DNA of 64,000 nucleotides from Aphelocoma coerulescens (Eukaryota > Chordata > Aves > Passeriformes > Corvidae). Both the position numbers and the translations under genes were made by a program. This document shows positions 23,801 through 35,289 of the stretch, one piece after another. The notes below the pieces were generated by a model. That model made no database searches. It was not told the DNA's origin and saw only the letters and a program-made list of their open reading frames with translations. Position 1 is the first letter of the stretch; each line of letters begins with the position of its first letter. The stretch covers positions 8,736,001 through 8,800,000 of the forward strand of contig NC_091017.1 in assembly GCF_041296385.1 (NCBI RefSeq), in the 5' to 3' direction.

Positions 23801-26707
23801 CAAACCACTTTCTGTTCAGTAGAATGTGGACCTGGTCCCTAAAAAACCAAAGCTCCCCTCTCAAGCTCATTAATTTAGACTTACTAAAATCTGAATAATA
23901 GGCTCCGTATTTGCCAGTTAGCTGAAAATGTTTTGATTACTAAAGACATACCAATTTTTATGGATATGAGAACTTTTCTTCCATATGAGTGAAGGGAAAA
24001 AATGTATTAGATGCTATAAAATAGAAATATGTAAATAAAAATAGAAAAATAGAAATAAAATAGAAAAATGTACTGGGTTGGATTTAGCTGCATATGTGTG
24101 CATGTGTATATATATATGTATGTGTACATGCACACACACATACACTTTAGTGTGTATTTCTAGAACCATGCTGGTTTGCAGATCGGATTCTTCACTAGAT
24201 TGTTATGGTGACATTCAATTGATTTGGATTAAAGGAACCATAAATGTTTGAATGAGAGAATTTAGGTGACAAATTAGAAATATTTGTGTGTAGGAGTTAT
24301 ATTATGATGTTAACCTTTAACACAGCATGCTGAATACTGTCCTCTAAGTGTAGTTTCAGGGAAAACTGATTCAGAATTATTTCTGAATCATAAGTTTTCT
24401 TCTCCGCTTCTCTGTCTACTCTTAAAGGGCAAGATAAAACTGTAGCACTTCCAAAATAGGTCTTCGCAAGAACACTTTTTTCCCCTCTTTTTAAATATCA
24501 GAATTGTTCCACTGAAAATACTTTCCATAGTCATACTTGGTTACACAACTTTTTTTCTAACTAGTTAACTCATCGAAATTAACTCATTAGAGGTGTAGAC
24601 GCATCTTATTCTCATTTATTACTCTGCAGATGTGTTGCTGACCTGTACCACTACTGTTCACCTTTTGCTCTCCTGCACTGACCAGATGCCAAGAAAAACC
24701 AAAGCACTGCAAAACTCTTGTCCCATCAGGCTGTTGGGGAACACTGGGACTTCCTGTTCTTTTTATTCACATAGGTGAGTGTGTCCTGCTTGAGCACTCT
24801 CTTTGATTACCACACATAGTTCTTATCATCTTCTCCCTATGATTTGTATTTAGAACGACTCACTGAATGTGCAAGGTGTTTTATCTTTTTGCCTCAGTAG
24901 CACCGGGTAAACAGTCATATTCTGTAGAATACTTTTAGATCACTGATGTTTCTCTTGTACATGTAAAAATAACACAAAGTGATCTTAGAAATGTGACTGT
25001 TCTCCCTTCCCTGTCAATTTGTCAGTGTCTGATGGAAAACACATCATTGTTTCAGGTTAGGGTTTTTTTTTTATTTATTCTGCTTATCAAGTAAAGGAGA
25101 GGGAAGAAGAAATGGAAATGCTTTTCACTAATTATGTTGACCTTCAAGCCATTCTGAGTGAAGGTTTTTATTCTGTAATTTGTTCTCACCCCCAGGGTGT
25201 ATCTACATTTACTAAATTTAAGTAGATAGTATTCAAAATCATGAGAAATCAGACTTGTTAATCCTGTAGTTTCTTTCAAAAGAGCTCTGTGCTGTTCAGG
25301 GAAATCGGTGCTACTGCTGTGTCCTGTGCTGGGGGCTTTCTAGCCACTGCTTCTAAATGGTCCTCTTCCTTCCAGGGGTGTTGAAAGACTTTCTGCTATG
25401 AGCTCATCTCTCTGTGTCTGTTCAAAGGGCAAGGATGATGTGCTTTAGAAATTCATGGATTTCTTGAAGTTTTGAGTCCCTGAGCGTCTTTCAAATGAGT
25501 ACAGCACTGCATATGCTACCCTAAGCATGTATATTTATTTGACTCTTGTCATTTTGAGACTTTCTAAAATGCTTAGGACTTCCTATGCTTTATAAATAAA
25601 AAGTGTGATTTTACATATGCAAGCTATGCCAGCTATGTCCATGGTATGCTTTTGGGAGGATAGTATGGTTTCTGCTTCTTCAATTCAAATTTCTCGTAAA
25701 GGCAAAGGGATGGAGCAGGGAGAATGGAAACAGTACTGGCATTATCAGGGCTTCAAAAAAGGCTAGAACTTCCTCGTGTTTAGAATTGTGTATGAAGCAA
25801 ATGCGTATCAATTTGTAAGTCCTTTATTTTCGTCTCTGATTCCACACTGTAGAAACTTGGGTATGTATAAGGATTGGGACAATCAATATCCTAATACAAT
25901 TAGCATACGGGTTTTATCAGTAGAAATCTCAAATTAAAAACTGACCTTTTCTTTGTGGCTTTCATTAATTTACTCTTGAGATTAAGGCTTCTATTGCGAT
26001 TTATTAATCAGAAATGCATTTGTTTTTTATGCATTTTGTTAATAAGTTCATGCTTCCTGCCCCTTATGGCCAGGGTTCATGTTGCAGGAGGATACAGCAT
26101 AGCAAAAAGGTTTTAAAGCAAATGTGTAATGTCTTAGTGATTTTTGTAATAGAACACTGAGAACACTTTGGTGGCTGAGAGTTGTACAGAAGGGATCAAA
26201 TTCCCATAGTGCATTACATAACCTGTTAGATCTGCTGCTGAGCAAGGGCCTGAGGTAGCCTGCCGCTTGTACCTTGCTTATACAGAATTGTACTTTTTCC
26301 TTCAGGCTAGGCAAGGCAAAAAGGTAGTAGTCCATCTAGTTTTAGTATTAAACATCTATATGACAGTGCTTAAGCCATTTTATTTCTCTGGTCATGCTAT
26401 TTTGATATTAATTTTTTCAGGCTCTGTGCAGTAGCCACAAAGTGTCTGGAGTGCTGTGGCAACATGCTGCTCAGTCCTCTGACAGATGTGGCACTTGAGT
26501 GCCCTTCCCTGCAGGTGCTGCAGCTAGGTGCTGGGAGAGGTTCATGTCCAGATTTTGAGAGAAAATGGGAGTGAAGAGGAAAATCAACATTTCTGTCTGC
26601 CAGTTTCTAAAAATGAGAAGAGCTACAACTGGATTTTTTGGGGTGGGTAAATTGGTTTTGTTATGGCCCCTGATTAGCATAATTGTGTAACCGCCCTAAC
26701 ACATTCC
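17816..26707. other. Long AT-rich stretch without recognisable gene
   Basis: About 8.9 kb. Open frames are at most 99 codons and none resembles a known family. A TG/TA/CA alternating patch lies at 24091, a T-run near 18359, and an A/T-rich patch of AAATAGAAA units near 24020-24068. I see no transposon here that I can name. Confidence 0.45.
24091..24146. repeat. Alternating purine-pyrimidine TG/TA/CA tract
   Basis: A TG-rich half, a central TATATATATATG run and a CA-rich half form an imperfect inverted repeat: TGTGTGCATGTG faces TACATGCACACACA. Such tracts can extrude cruciforms or adopt Z-DNA; that is known behaviour of the sequence type and is not demonstrated here. Confidence 0.8.
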
Positions 26708-27394
26708 TGTGAAACATAGATTTAGAAGAAACATAAAGATTTTAGTTATATGCTAGCTGTGTTGAAATAAGTGGAATAGGAAAGAATTTGGGCCCAGTGA
26801 GAGTTAATTAAAATAGTTAAAAGAGCTGGACCTGAAATAGAGTTTTAGATATTAGTAACTGATTACCAAATAACTGATGATCTGTCATTTGCATGTTTGT
26901 TTAGCTGTGCTTAGAATGAGGAGTAAAAACATTGATAAGTTGGTGTACGGAACAAGGACAATTACCAGTTTCCTCCCTTTGTGGGAACTTGTCCAAAAGT
27001 CATGCACGAAGAAACTTAGAGGTCACTAAAGTAATTAGGATTATTAAAACTCAGAAAGGCAAAAAGGTCAAAACGAGGAAGATGAGTTACTTCATCTTTC
27101 TTAGGACCACTGACCCAATTCAAGACCACCGACTCAATTCAGAGCACACACTACGCATGCTTAATGGCATTTAAGCTCATTTCCATACGAAGCGGAGAAT
27201 GGGAGGTGTTAATGTTATGAATATACATTTGTATTTTGGATATTCATAATTTTTGTAAATAAAAAGCTTTGTGTTTGCTTGTATCGGGGCCTGAGTCTTA
27301 GGGAACTATCTCCCACAGTGTCTGGCGCCAAATAAAACATGCACTTTCTAACTCTAAACTGTTAGAGAGTCTTTGTCCATCTCAGTTGGATACA
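26708..27394 (+). mobile_element. Solo LTR of an endogenous retrovirus (plus strand)
   Basis: The 3' part has R-U5 features: TGTAAATAAAAAGCTTTG as a TATA-like box, then GGGAACTATCTCCCACAGTG, TCTGGCGCCAAATAAAACAT with AATAAA at 27331-27336, and a U5-like stretch ending near GGATACA at 27394. The A/T-rich upstream part is taken as U3. An 80-codon frame at 26932-27174 falls inside it and is not considered a gene. The 5' boundary (TGTGAAACAT at 26708) is a guess from the TG rule, and no target-site duplication was recognised. No internal region is adjacent, so it is a solo LTR. I cannot decide between ERV1 and ERVK class. Confidence 0.65.
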
Positions 27395-29043
27395 GATATT
27401 AGATTGATATTCATATTTTGCTAAATCACCTGCTAACTGTAAAAAGTTTGCTCAAGTGCTTGAACAAGTACATCTCAAATTGCACTGCCAGCTGGCTTCT
27501 TTTGAGCAAAAATCTGTGAAATCTCTGGTTAACTTGGCTGCAGTTGTGCAACTGATTCTGGGGATTTAGTTGCATGAACTATTGAACCCTAATCTCAGAA
27601 ATGCGTATTTTGGTGAATAATTTCTAACAGAAGGCAAAAGACAGGAAGCAGGAGTGATATACTTGTCATGTGGAGTGTTTAAAAAACCCAGGGAGACAAA
27701 AGAGCTGTCTTGCATTTATTTCACTCCACAGGTTTGCATTAGCCGGGACTTGGGAAAGTAGTTCAAGAAACGTGTTTGTGCAATGAAGACTGTTACCATA
27801 GCTGTTCTGGGGGGCACCAAGCTATTGCTGACTTGTTAAGCAGCTTTTACTCTTCAAAAGACAAAGCTGTGTGGAGCCTTTGAGAGCAGAATCCTAATGA
27901 GGTTGCTACAGTTGTGCCTTTTTCTTTTTCCTCCTGTCAATCCCGAACCTTTGTAACATGTTGTGATCTATTGAGAGATTCATTTAAAACATGGAAGATG
28001 GATGGGTCAAAGGCAGGGTTCTGGGTGCTCTCCCTAGCTCCTTCGTGGCCCCATTGCACCAGAAGGTCAAGCAGAGACATTCCCTGGCCCTCACCTCCTG
28101 TCTGTTTCCAGGATTCCATTTCAGGGAAGATATCTAGATAGTACTGTACATGTGAGGGATGCTGCTGATGATTTGTGAATACAGGAATTCTGATATTGTA
28201 TGATGCTAGCAGTAAAAATTAATCTGCAAAACGCATCAATTTAGTCTAGAAAACATTGAATATGTACATTTATTGCTTGGAGAAATGGAAATCTGTCATC
28301 TCTTTGGCAATGTCAGTTTATCATTCTGATCATAAAGTTGCTAAGATTTTCTGACTTGCAAATTGTAGTTACAGAATTTTGTGATTCTCAAGGTAGTTGA
28401 GGTACTGTAAAGGCCCTAATTTTTTGGTACATCTGTTGATAGCATCAGGATCTGCAGTGGCTGTGCAACTGGGAAGCATTCATGGTATAGAGAAAGGTAG
28501 GAAGTAAAACATTTACAGATCTTTTCTGTGGAAATAGAGAAAGAATTACTTAAATTCCTAGGTGTACTCTCTTTGTTCTGAAAGACATGAGAAAAATACC
28601 AGGCTCTCCTGGAATATGTATGGACTACGGCATGACTTGCTGGGTAAACCATCTTCCAGTGATACAATTGGAAATCTCTATCTGCCCATCAGCAACTATC
28701 ACCATTACACACGTTGCAGTGGCCTGGGTAGGGACTGGATGCTAGGCACTAGGTAACATTTGTTTTGGTTGGTTCAAGAATCAGGTAGCTAGTGGTATTT
28801 ACACCCCTGCTATATTCCTGCAGGGAAATGCATTAAATCTTCCTATTGGTTCAAACTTGACAATTTTTCAAAAGAGATTTAGAGATCCTCCAATTTTCAA
28901 ATATGAGCAGACAAAGTTTGGGATCAAGTAAATTGTAAAAGACATATTATCCAGAAAGATGCTTAAGCAAATGCTAACACTTAACTTTCAATAAAAGTAA
29001 CAATCTGATTGTGTTAGTGAAGGAATTTTGGCAATAGGTGTCA
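27395..29043. other. AT-rich spacer between two LTR elements
   Basis: About 1.6 kb without a recognisable gene. A slightly GC-richer stretch at 27914-28141 is open on both strands for 60-75 codons but resembles nothing known. Confidence 0.45.
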
Positions 29044-29048
29044 ATAGC
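29044..29048 (+). repeat. Left target-site repeat ATAGC
   Basis: ATAGC immediately precedes the 5' LTR start (TGTCCTGG). The identical five bases follow the 3' LTR end (ATGACA) at 31252-31256. Five-base duplications are typical of ERVL-class integration. Confidence 0.65.
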
Positions 29049-29450
29049 TGTCCTGGTTCTGGCCAGGACAGGATAAATTTTTTTGCAGTAGCTGGGAGGG
29101 GGCGTGGCTAGGACCCAGAGGTTATTCTATAACTGTTACATTATTGGCGGGGGAAAGGGACTATTTTCTGGTCAAGAAAATGTGATGAAAGGAGCCACTG
29201 GTATTGTCTGTTATCAGCATTTTTTATGTGTGAATTGTATCTTTTACCCTCTGTCTTAGTAGTGTTGCTGTGACTGTTTTCTTTTTCTTATCCCATTGCT
29301 ATTTCCAGTAAATTGTTCTTATCTCAACCCATGTTCTTTGCTTTTGTGCTTCCAGTTCTTTCCATCCTGTCTCAGGGGAGGGGGACAGTGGCGTGGGGAG
29401 AATCTCAGTGGGGCCACTGAATTGGAGAATACCATTCCTAAACTCCAACA
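29049..29450 (+). mobile_element. 5' LTR of the 2.2-kb element
   Basis: Begins TGTCCTGGTTCTGGCCAGGA and ends AACTCCAACA. It shares with the 3' LTR the opening (TGT-CTGGTT, then a TTAATTTT-like block) and a late ATCTCAACCCA-like block. The middle differs and no clear TATA or AATAAA is seen; CAGTAAATTG near 29308 may be the worn polyadenylation region. Length is about 402 bp against 580 bp for the 3' LTR. Confidence 0.7.
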
Positions 29451-29458
29451 GCCTTATT

Positions 29459-29476
29459 TGGTGCTCAGTGAGGGGC
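29459..29476 (+). other. Primer-binding-site-like sequence
   Basis: TGGTGCTCAGTGAGGGGC starts 8 bp after the 5' LTR end. It matches 13 of 18 bases of the lysine-tRNA primer site used by many retroviruses (TGGCGCCCAACGTGGGGC). Position and partial match support the LTR boundary; the mismatches suggest age or a different primer tRNA. Confidence 0.55.
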
Positions 29477-29860
29477 TCGAAGGGTTTGATGTTACAACAG
29501 ATCTGATGGGATGTACTAGATTGAATTTATGTCTGTTAGTGCTGTTTAAGCAGTAATGAGGAGGCTCCCATGCTTGCCATGGGGCTTGTTTTCATGATTG
29601 TCTGTTAGAGTCTGGTGCTTGTTAGTGGCTTTCACTCCTTGCTGTGGTGTTGTACTTCTTATCACCGCACTGTATTGTGCCTGGGGATGTTTTGATAACA
29701 GCCATGGTGATGTGCCTGGGCTGGCAGATGGCCAGGGCATGGCTGCAGTTGTCTGTGTTGCTGTACTGGACTGGCTGGAACTTTGGTGTGAACTTGAGTT
29801 GAAGGGATTGTGACTTGTGAATTAGTGGACAATGGAGGAGATCCACCTGAAGCCCATGGA

Positions 29861-30096
29861 GACTCCATGCCAGAGCAGGTGGATGCCTGAAGGAGGATGT
29901 GACCCCATGATATGCCTGCAATGGAAAAGGTTTTCTGGCAGGACTTGTGACTTTGTGGGGGACCCACACTGGAGCAGTTCATGAAGAATTGCAGCCTGTG
30001 GGAAGGACCCGTGTTGGACAAGTTCAGGGAGGACTGTCTCCTGTGGCTGGGACACCACACTGGAGCAGGGGAAGCAAAGATTCCCTTCCAGCCCGT
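29861..30096 (+). repeat. Degenerate 45-bp tandem units inside the element
   Basis: Units starting near 29961, 30006 and 30051 are each 45 bp apart and share the plan GACCC-ACACTGGAGCAG...TGTGGG. A more diverged unit begins near 29861, separated from the rest by about 55 bp of other sequence. A 45-bp period equals 15 codons, so the array may derive from a coding repeat, but the present frames carry stops or frame changes. Confidence 0.65.
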
Positions 30097-30671
30097 GGTA
30101 AAGGCCATGGTGAAGCAGCTGACCCCCTGCAGCCCATGGAGGACTGTGATGTGGACTATACTAATGGTGGACTACAGCAGGACCCTTTGCTGCAGCCAGG
30201 CTGGGGAAAAGAGGAGTTCATTATTGCAATGTTAAACCAGATTAACATGGCCCAAAAGGACCAGGGGTGAAGACTGTAATGGATGTACCTTTAAACTGTT
30301 GCAAGCCATGATTTGAGCTGTGTGTTATAGGAATTACTGTACAGAAACCACCCAAACCAGTGGAGGAGAAGCCTTACAAGAAGCGGTTGCAGTGCAGTAG
30401 TGACCTGACCTGAGCTGGCTTTGGTGCCCAGGAACTCCATGCACACACCACCTCTCCTGTCCTGAGTGACCACCACAACAGATGCAGCCCAAAGTCAGAC
30501 TATATGAATTCAGTAGGCATTTTGTGGACATTTTGTAGGGGTGCTCCATAGATGAAGGGAACAATATTTGTGTATTATAGCAAAGAAGAGAAAAGGGGGT
30601 GGTGGGCAATGAAGTTATATTGAATAGTGTGGGATCTGGGATGATGTAAGTAGTATGGGATACGGGTGGAA

Positions 30672-31251
30672 TGTGCTGGTTTTAGCTAGAGTAGAGTTAA
30701 TTTTCTTCCCAGTGGCTGGACTGGGGCTGTGTTTTGGATTTGTGCTGAACACAGGGTTGATAATACAGAGATGTTTTTGTTATTGCTGAGCAGGGCTTAC
30801 ACAGAGCCAAGGCCTTTTCTGCTTTTCGTGCTGCCACACTGGTGAGGAAGTTGGGGGTGCCTGGGAGGGTGGGAGGAGACACAGCCCAGATAGGTGACCC
30901 CAACTGACCAAAGGGATATTCCAGACCATGTGACACCATGCTCAGTATATAAAGTGGGGGGAAGAAGGAGGAGGGGGGACATTTGGAGTGATGGTGTCTC
31001 CCCAAGACAGCATTAGGTATGATGGGGCCCTGCTCTCCTGGAGATGGCTGAGCACCTGCCTGCCCATGGGAAGCAGTGAATTAAGGCCTTGTTTTGCTTT
31101 GCTTGTGTCCATTGCTTTTGCTTTCCCTATTAAACTGACTTTATCCCAACCCACAAGTTGTCTGGCTTTTACCTTTCCCATTCTCTCCCCAGGATCCAGC
31201 TGGTGGGGGAGCGAGCAAGCCTCTGTGTTGGGCTGGGGCGAAATCATGACA
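30672..31251 (+). mobile_element. 3' LTR of the 2.2-kb element
   Basis: Begins TGTGCTGGTTTTAGCTAGAG and ends CGAAATCATGACA. It has a good TATATAAA box at 30946-30953 and an ATTAAA polyadenylation signal at 31129-31134. It also contains CAACCCACAAG and a U5-like segment. The same block order is seen in the minus-strand LTRs at 14032-14563 and 11385-11722. An open frame of 155 codons (30988-31455) runs across the LTR edge into flanking DNA and is not a gene. Promoter and polyadenylation signals look intact, so this LTR could still affect nearby transcription. Confidence 0.85.
30946..30953 (+). promoter_or_regulatory. TATA box of the 3' LTR
   Basis: TATATAAA, about 180 bp before the ATTAAA polyadenylation signal, in the expected U3-R position. 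The corresponding box is also present in the LTR at 14032-14563. Confidence 0.65.
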
Positions 31252-31256
31252 ATAGC
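31252..31256 (+). repeat. Right target-site repeat ATAGC
   Basis: Identical to 29044-29048; see the left repeat. Confidence 0.65.
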
Positions 31257-32406
31257 TTACATGCATGGGGATGTGTCACTTCTCATTGACGACTTATGTG
31301 AGAAAACTCATCAATTATTTCATTGTTCTATGGCTGCAATAACTAAGGAAATGTTGGTTTTTGTTTTGAAAGTTCATCTAGTAAAGCATCACAGTTGCAA
31401 TCCAGCCGACATGCACAAATTGTACAGAGGAAAACAGACTGAACTGCTATCTTAAGAGCATTATGTAGACAATATATTTTAGGTTTCTAGCTAGAGCCTC
31501 ACATAACCCTACCTTTTATTAAAAAAAAAATCGATTTAAGAGGATTCCACTATATATCTGAAAAGTAGCCTGCATTGCAGAATTTAATAGGATTATGCTA
31601 TTGATTCCATCTTTACAATGCTAGCTAGTATTTGGTACTTGTGAACTGCAGGCTATTATGTGACTGAACACAAGGGAAGAGGGATTAGTTTGTAAAAGAA
31701 TAAGCAGCTTTCCCTTAAACTGCCCTGAACCAAACACACACCTGTTTTGGTCTGTTTAGTAAATGCCAACTAACAAAATATCAGTGGCAGCACTCCCTAA
31801 AAATGGATATCTTCTTACAGTCACTTAGTCTCCAAGTAGAAGGTAATCAACCCCCTTGTGAAGTCGTATCTGTTGCTATAATGCAGTTGTTTACAGTTTC
31901 TTCAGAACATTCCACCTGTATGTCTTTAATCAGAGAAAAACTACTAAAAAGTAGTCTGGAAGCCATGTCATGTATTGATACTAATGTATCTCCTGGCAAT
32001 AGAATGTGCTTTTGGCTATTTTTGAACTTAATGGAGTAAATGCCCAATTGAAATATTTTTACCATAAAAGTGTGTTTTCTGGAATGTAATTCTTCTTAAT
32101 TGAGAAAGTAGTTTTATGCACTAGGTCACTTCCTGACATATCACCATTATTTGTTGTTTATTAGTTTTATATTAGTGACCATGGCCAATCCTTCATGTTT
32201 GCAAAACCTGTTGACCTCTGACATCTGATACCCTTCATGATGACAAGTATTTCTATAGAACGTAATGTGTAAAACTTTGAGAAAATAATGTTTTTAAAGG
32301 AATTTCATATGAGTTAGTCCTCTTTCTTCAGGTCCTCTTCCCTCTTCTCTGTACTGAAATCTTTGTCTTTAGTAGTGAGAGTCTACTAAGCTGTTGGTTT
32401 CCTTTA

Positions 32407-32632
32407 GTTTTAAATGGCTCTGCTTCTAGAAGGCAGATGGCCAGCTGTGAAGACACCAGTACAGCAGAGCTACATAGAACATGCTGAGGATGAACACCAG
32501 CAAGATGCTGAGATCCCAGAAAACAAATTATACATCTCTCGGATAAACTTTGAATTTGCAGTCTTCCCTGACTCAACAGCCTATGCTGAACTGTGTCAGA
32601 GAGATTATTATAATGTCATCTTTACCTTTGAG
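32407..32632 (+). CDS. Possible exon, unidentified (weak)
   Basis: A branch-point-like CTACTAAG and the tract GTTGGTTTCCTTTAG precede 32407, and GAG|GTAGGT is a plausible donor at 32632. An ATG at 32414 opens one frame through to the donor, about 73 codons, including PENKLYISRINFEF and CQRDYYNVIFTFE. The other two frames are closed. If this frame is used, the exon ends in phase 0, which fits the next candidate at 37532. A different acceptor at 32430 would remove the ATG. The initiation context is weak (T at -3, G at +4). I recognise no domain. Frames of this length arise by chance in such DNA, so treat this as a hypothesis. Confidence 0.2.
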
Positions 32633-35077
32633 GTAGGTGGCAACAAGTTAGTTATCTGTGGAACAGTTCTCCTCTCTTTCCTGTTCTGTTTTGCTCAATA
32701 AATGAGGATGTGGAGACAAAGAAACCTTCGATAATTTTACACATTTGTCCATCAACTTTACATTTCTGAAGGCTACAGATGATGGCGGGTTTCAAATCTT
32801 CAAGAAATGAAGGAGCAAAGAAGAAGTTGCGTAAGGACATCAGGAGTACAGCAGAACATGTGAAGAGCAAACACCTGCCCGGTGCGAAGGCAAAAGCTTT
32901 GCCCAAATGCTTTTGTCCCTCAGAGCTGGGACGTGCTGCTGTCACTAGTGAGCCACTGTTGCATGGAGCACAGCTTGCTGACAAGCCGTGTACCTTCAAC
33001 CTCCCTCAGTCTGAATCTAAACCAACTTAACACCAGCAGAGGTTTTTAGACCTCAGCGATAAGGGTTGTGATCTTTCATTTAGTTCAGCTTTTCGGTTGA
33101 TGTCAAGCAATATCAGTTTCTCCCTTTTTCTCTTTGGCTCTATCATGTCCTCATTCAGAACAAAGTGTGGTAATAGGAGGTGAAAGGAAAAACAAGCCAG
33201 TGACCTTTGTAGTTAGTAGGGATTACAGCTATGTGTGATGTGAATGCTTCTGTAAATCTTACTGTAGGAATAATTTCTGTTTTTTAAATGGAAACTAGTG
33301 TTATTGAGAAGTGTCTATCTTTTGTGCTACTTTATTGAATTAGTATTTAAAGTACTTTGAAAATCTGAGACTTTATTGAGTGTCCTTCTCTGTGGCTGGC
33401 TTGTCAGTTCCACATATTGAATATATGTGTTAAAAGAAGGCCAGGAAACAGTTGTTTTTGCACAGTAGCAGGAACAGCACTTCTGTTGCTTCATGGGTCT
33501 GGTTTTTTTAAGAAGTCTGTTTGCCAAATGATACATGTGCAATTAATGCTGATGATTGCTGCTAAACCTAATGTGAATTGTAAGCATAAAGCCTCCCATT
33601 TCTGTTGAGCAAGAGGGAGGCAGTGCCAGGTAATGGCATTCAGTCAATGTTCTCTGTCTCATCAGTCAGGGGAGAGGGTAGAGGGGACAGTGTATCACTG
33701 CTAGCTATATATCTGGAAACAATATGCCTGAGTGCATGGGCTCAGGGAGGACACTGAGAAAACATCATGAAGTGTATCCTGTCCTTTATATGTTTCTGGC
33801 AATGAAAGTTGGATTTATTAGCAGTTTGTTGCTACAGTAAAAAGCATTCACAAGATTTACAGCTGAAACAATAGCTGCAGATGTTCAGTTCTCTTGTATT
33901 TATTGAAGGTTTTGTTGAGCTCATGGCATCTTTTGAGTAATTGCCATCTGAGGCATGTTTTGTAATGAGGACTGTGTCAGAGTTCTGTGTCACTGTATTT
34001 CATAAAGTTCTACTATGTCTTTAGGAGTAGGGAGTTCAAAAAACATTAATAAAAACAAATGTGGGCAAGTGGTAAAAGTGATAACTGACTGGCTGCCAGT
34101 CAGGATTTATACATTTAGAGATCATCTCCTCAAGTAATGATGGGTTTTGCATTTTACTTTAATACAGAATAACCATTATCTTATTGCTGGAATGGGTTTC
34201 CAGAGTGTGCATTGAAACAGCCCAGAACATTCTCAACCATTTAAAAAGAAGGTGGAGAACTATACTGTTGTCTGCAGTATTTTCCTTTCCTTTATAGCAG
34301 AATGAAAAGGTAATAATGTGTGTAAATCATGGTAAATAGAATAACACTGTGTTTAACTTGCAAGAATTCTTGCAGTATTTAAGACACACTTGCAAAACTG
34401 AGCATCTTAGTGTTTAGATGAACTTTGTAGAAGTGTATTAGAGAATTAAAGGTAACTTTGCTTGAGTGTATCGTGTGATTCATTAGGGTTTTTTTTTCTC
34501 CTTTCTTACGGTTTTTGAAACATAATTTAACCCAGAATCTGAAGATTAAGCTAAGTCTGTGCTTTGTACAAGTTGTCTCCATAAATACCGTGTGTGAGGC
34601 CACAAAGTCTGACAGAAGACCAGTTTTACTGTTATTGCACGTGTCATTGATTTGTATTTAGCAGGGAATAAAAAGGAGAAAAATGATGTAATTTTGAAAC
34701 CAAATACTCATATAGCATGTATTGTAAGTAATATTATTTCTGTATAGCTAATTTCAGAATTCTTACTACTTCATGTTTACTGGAATTCTATCTTTTTGTA
34801 AAAAATTCAAATTGGTTTGGTTTGGTTTTTTTTGACTATACCCATTTCAAAGTGCAGACCTTCTGGCTTTTGTGTTTTTTTCCATGAAGTGAACATGACC
34901 ATTAGTGATTTGTATCTTATTAACTCATTTGAATTGTGTGCTTAGATCCAAGCCCCTTCCTTCAGTATCTTTAGTGGTGTTTGCCTTTAAATTCTCTTGA
35001 TCTGAAAAGGTGCACACTAAGGGGTTGTCACTCTAATACTTCAAAACCCAAAATACATTGTTGACTAATTCCCTTGT

Positions 35078-35079
<2 letters not shown>

Positions 35080-35123
<44 letters not shown>
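35080..35123. repeat. (TA)n microsatellite
   Basis: About 22 uninterrupted TA units, followed by CCTCGAG. The longest pure dinucleotide repeat in the window and probably polymorphic in length. Confidence 0.95.
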
Positions 35124-35125
<2 letters not shown>

Positions 35126-35289
35126 TCGAGACAGTTCATTTTTTCTGTCATTGTCACAGAAGAAATTAAGCCCAAAACTTAGGGAAGGAAGCTGAAAGAC
35201 TTGTTTTTAATCCTGTATATTGTCAGAAGTTTGCTTATCCTTGTCTGTTACTGGAGGATTAAACAGGATTTTTAATGGATATTTCTGTT

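Larger units (their letters stand above)
29049..31251 (+). mobile_element. 2.2-kb non-autonomous LTR element with two different LTRs
   Basis: Order of parts: 5' LTR (29049-29450), primer-binding-site-like sequence (29459-29476), non-coding internal region (29477-30671) and 3' LTR (30672-31251). The outer ends are TG and CA, and the same five bases, ATAGC, flank both sides. No gag, protease, reverse transcriptase, integrase or env domain is visible; internal frames are at most about 150 codons and look like repeat-derived sequence. The element must therefore have been mobilised by proteins of a related autonomous retrovirus. The internal region contains three to four diverged 45-bp units, a pattern I recall from abundant avian ERV copies. 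The two LTRs are only distantly similar, which is unusual and is discussed as a finding. The alternative is an LTR pair left by two separate insertions, with the flanking ATAGC match arising by chance. Confidence 0.75.
31257..35289. other. AT-rich stretch with one weak exon candidate
   Basis: No transposon recognised. Short lysine-rich and mixed frames at 32779-33030 resemble nothing I know. The stretch includes the candidate exon ending at 32632 and the (TA)n repeat at 35080. Confidence 0.4.

Noticed and set aside
29662..30108. 148-codon minus-strand open frame
   Set aside because: Antisense reading of the repeat units inside the LTR element, with no domain.
30988..31455. 155-codon plus-strand open frame
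   Set aside because: Crosses the 3' LTR boundary into flanking DNA; no retroviral or host domain.
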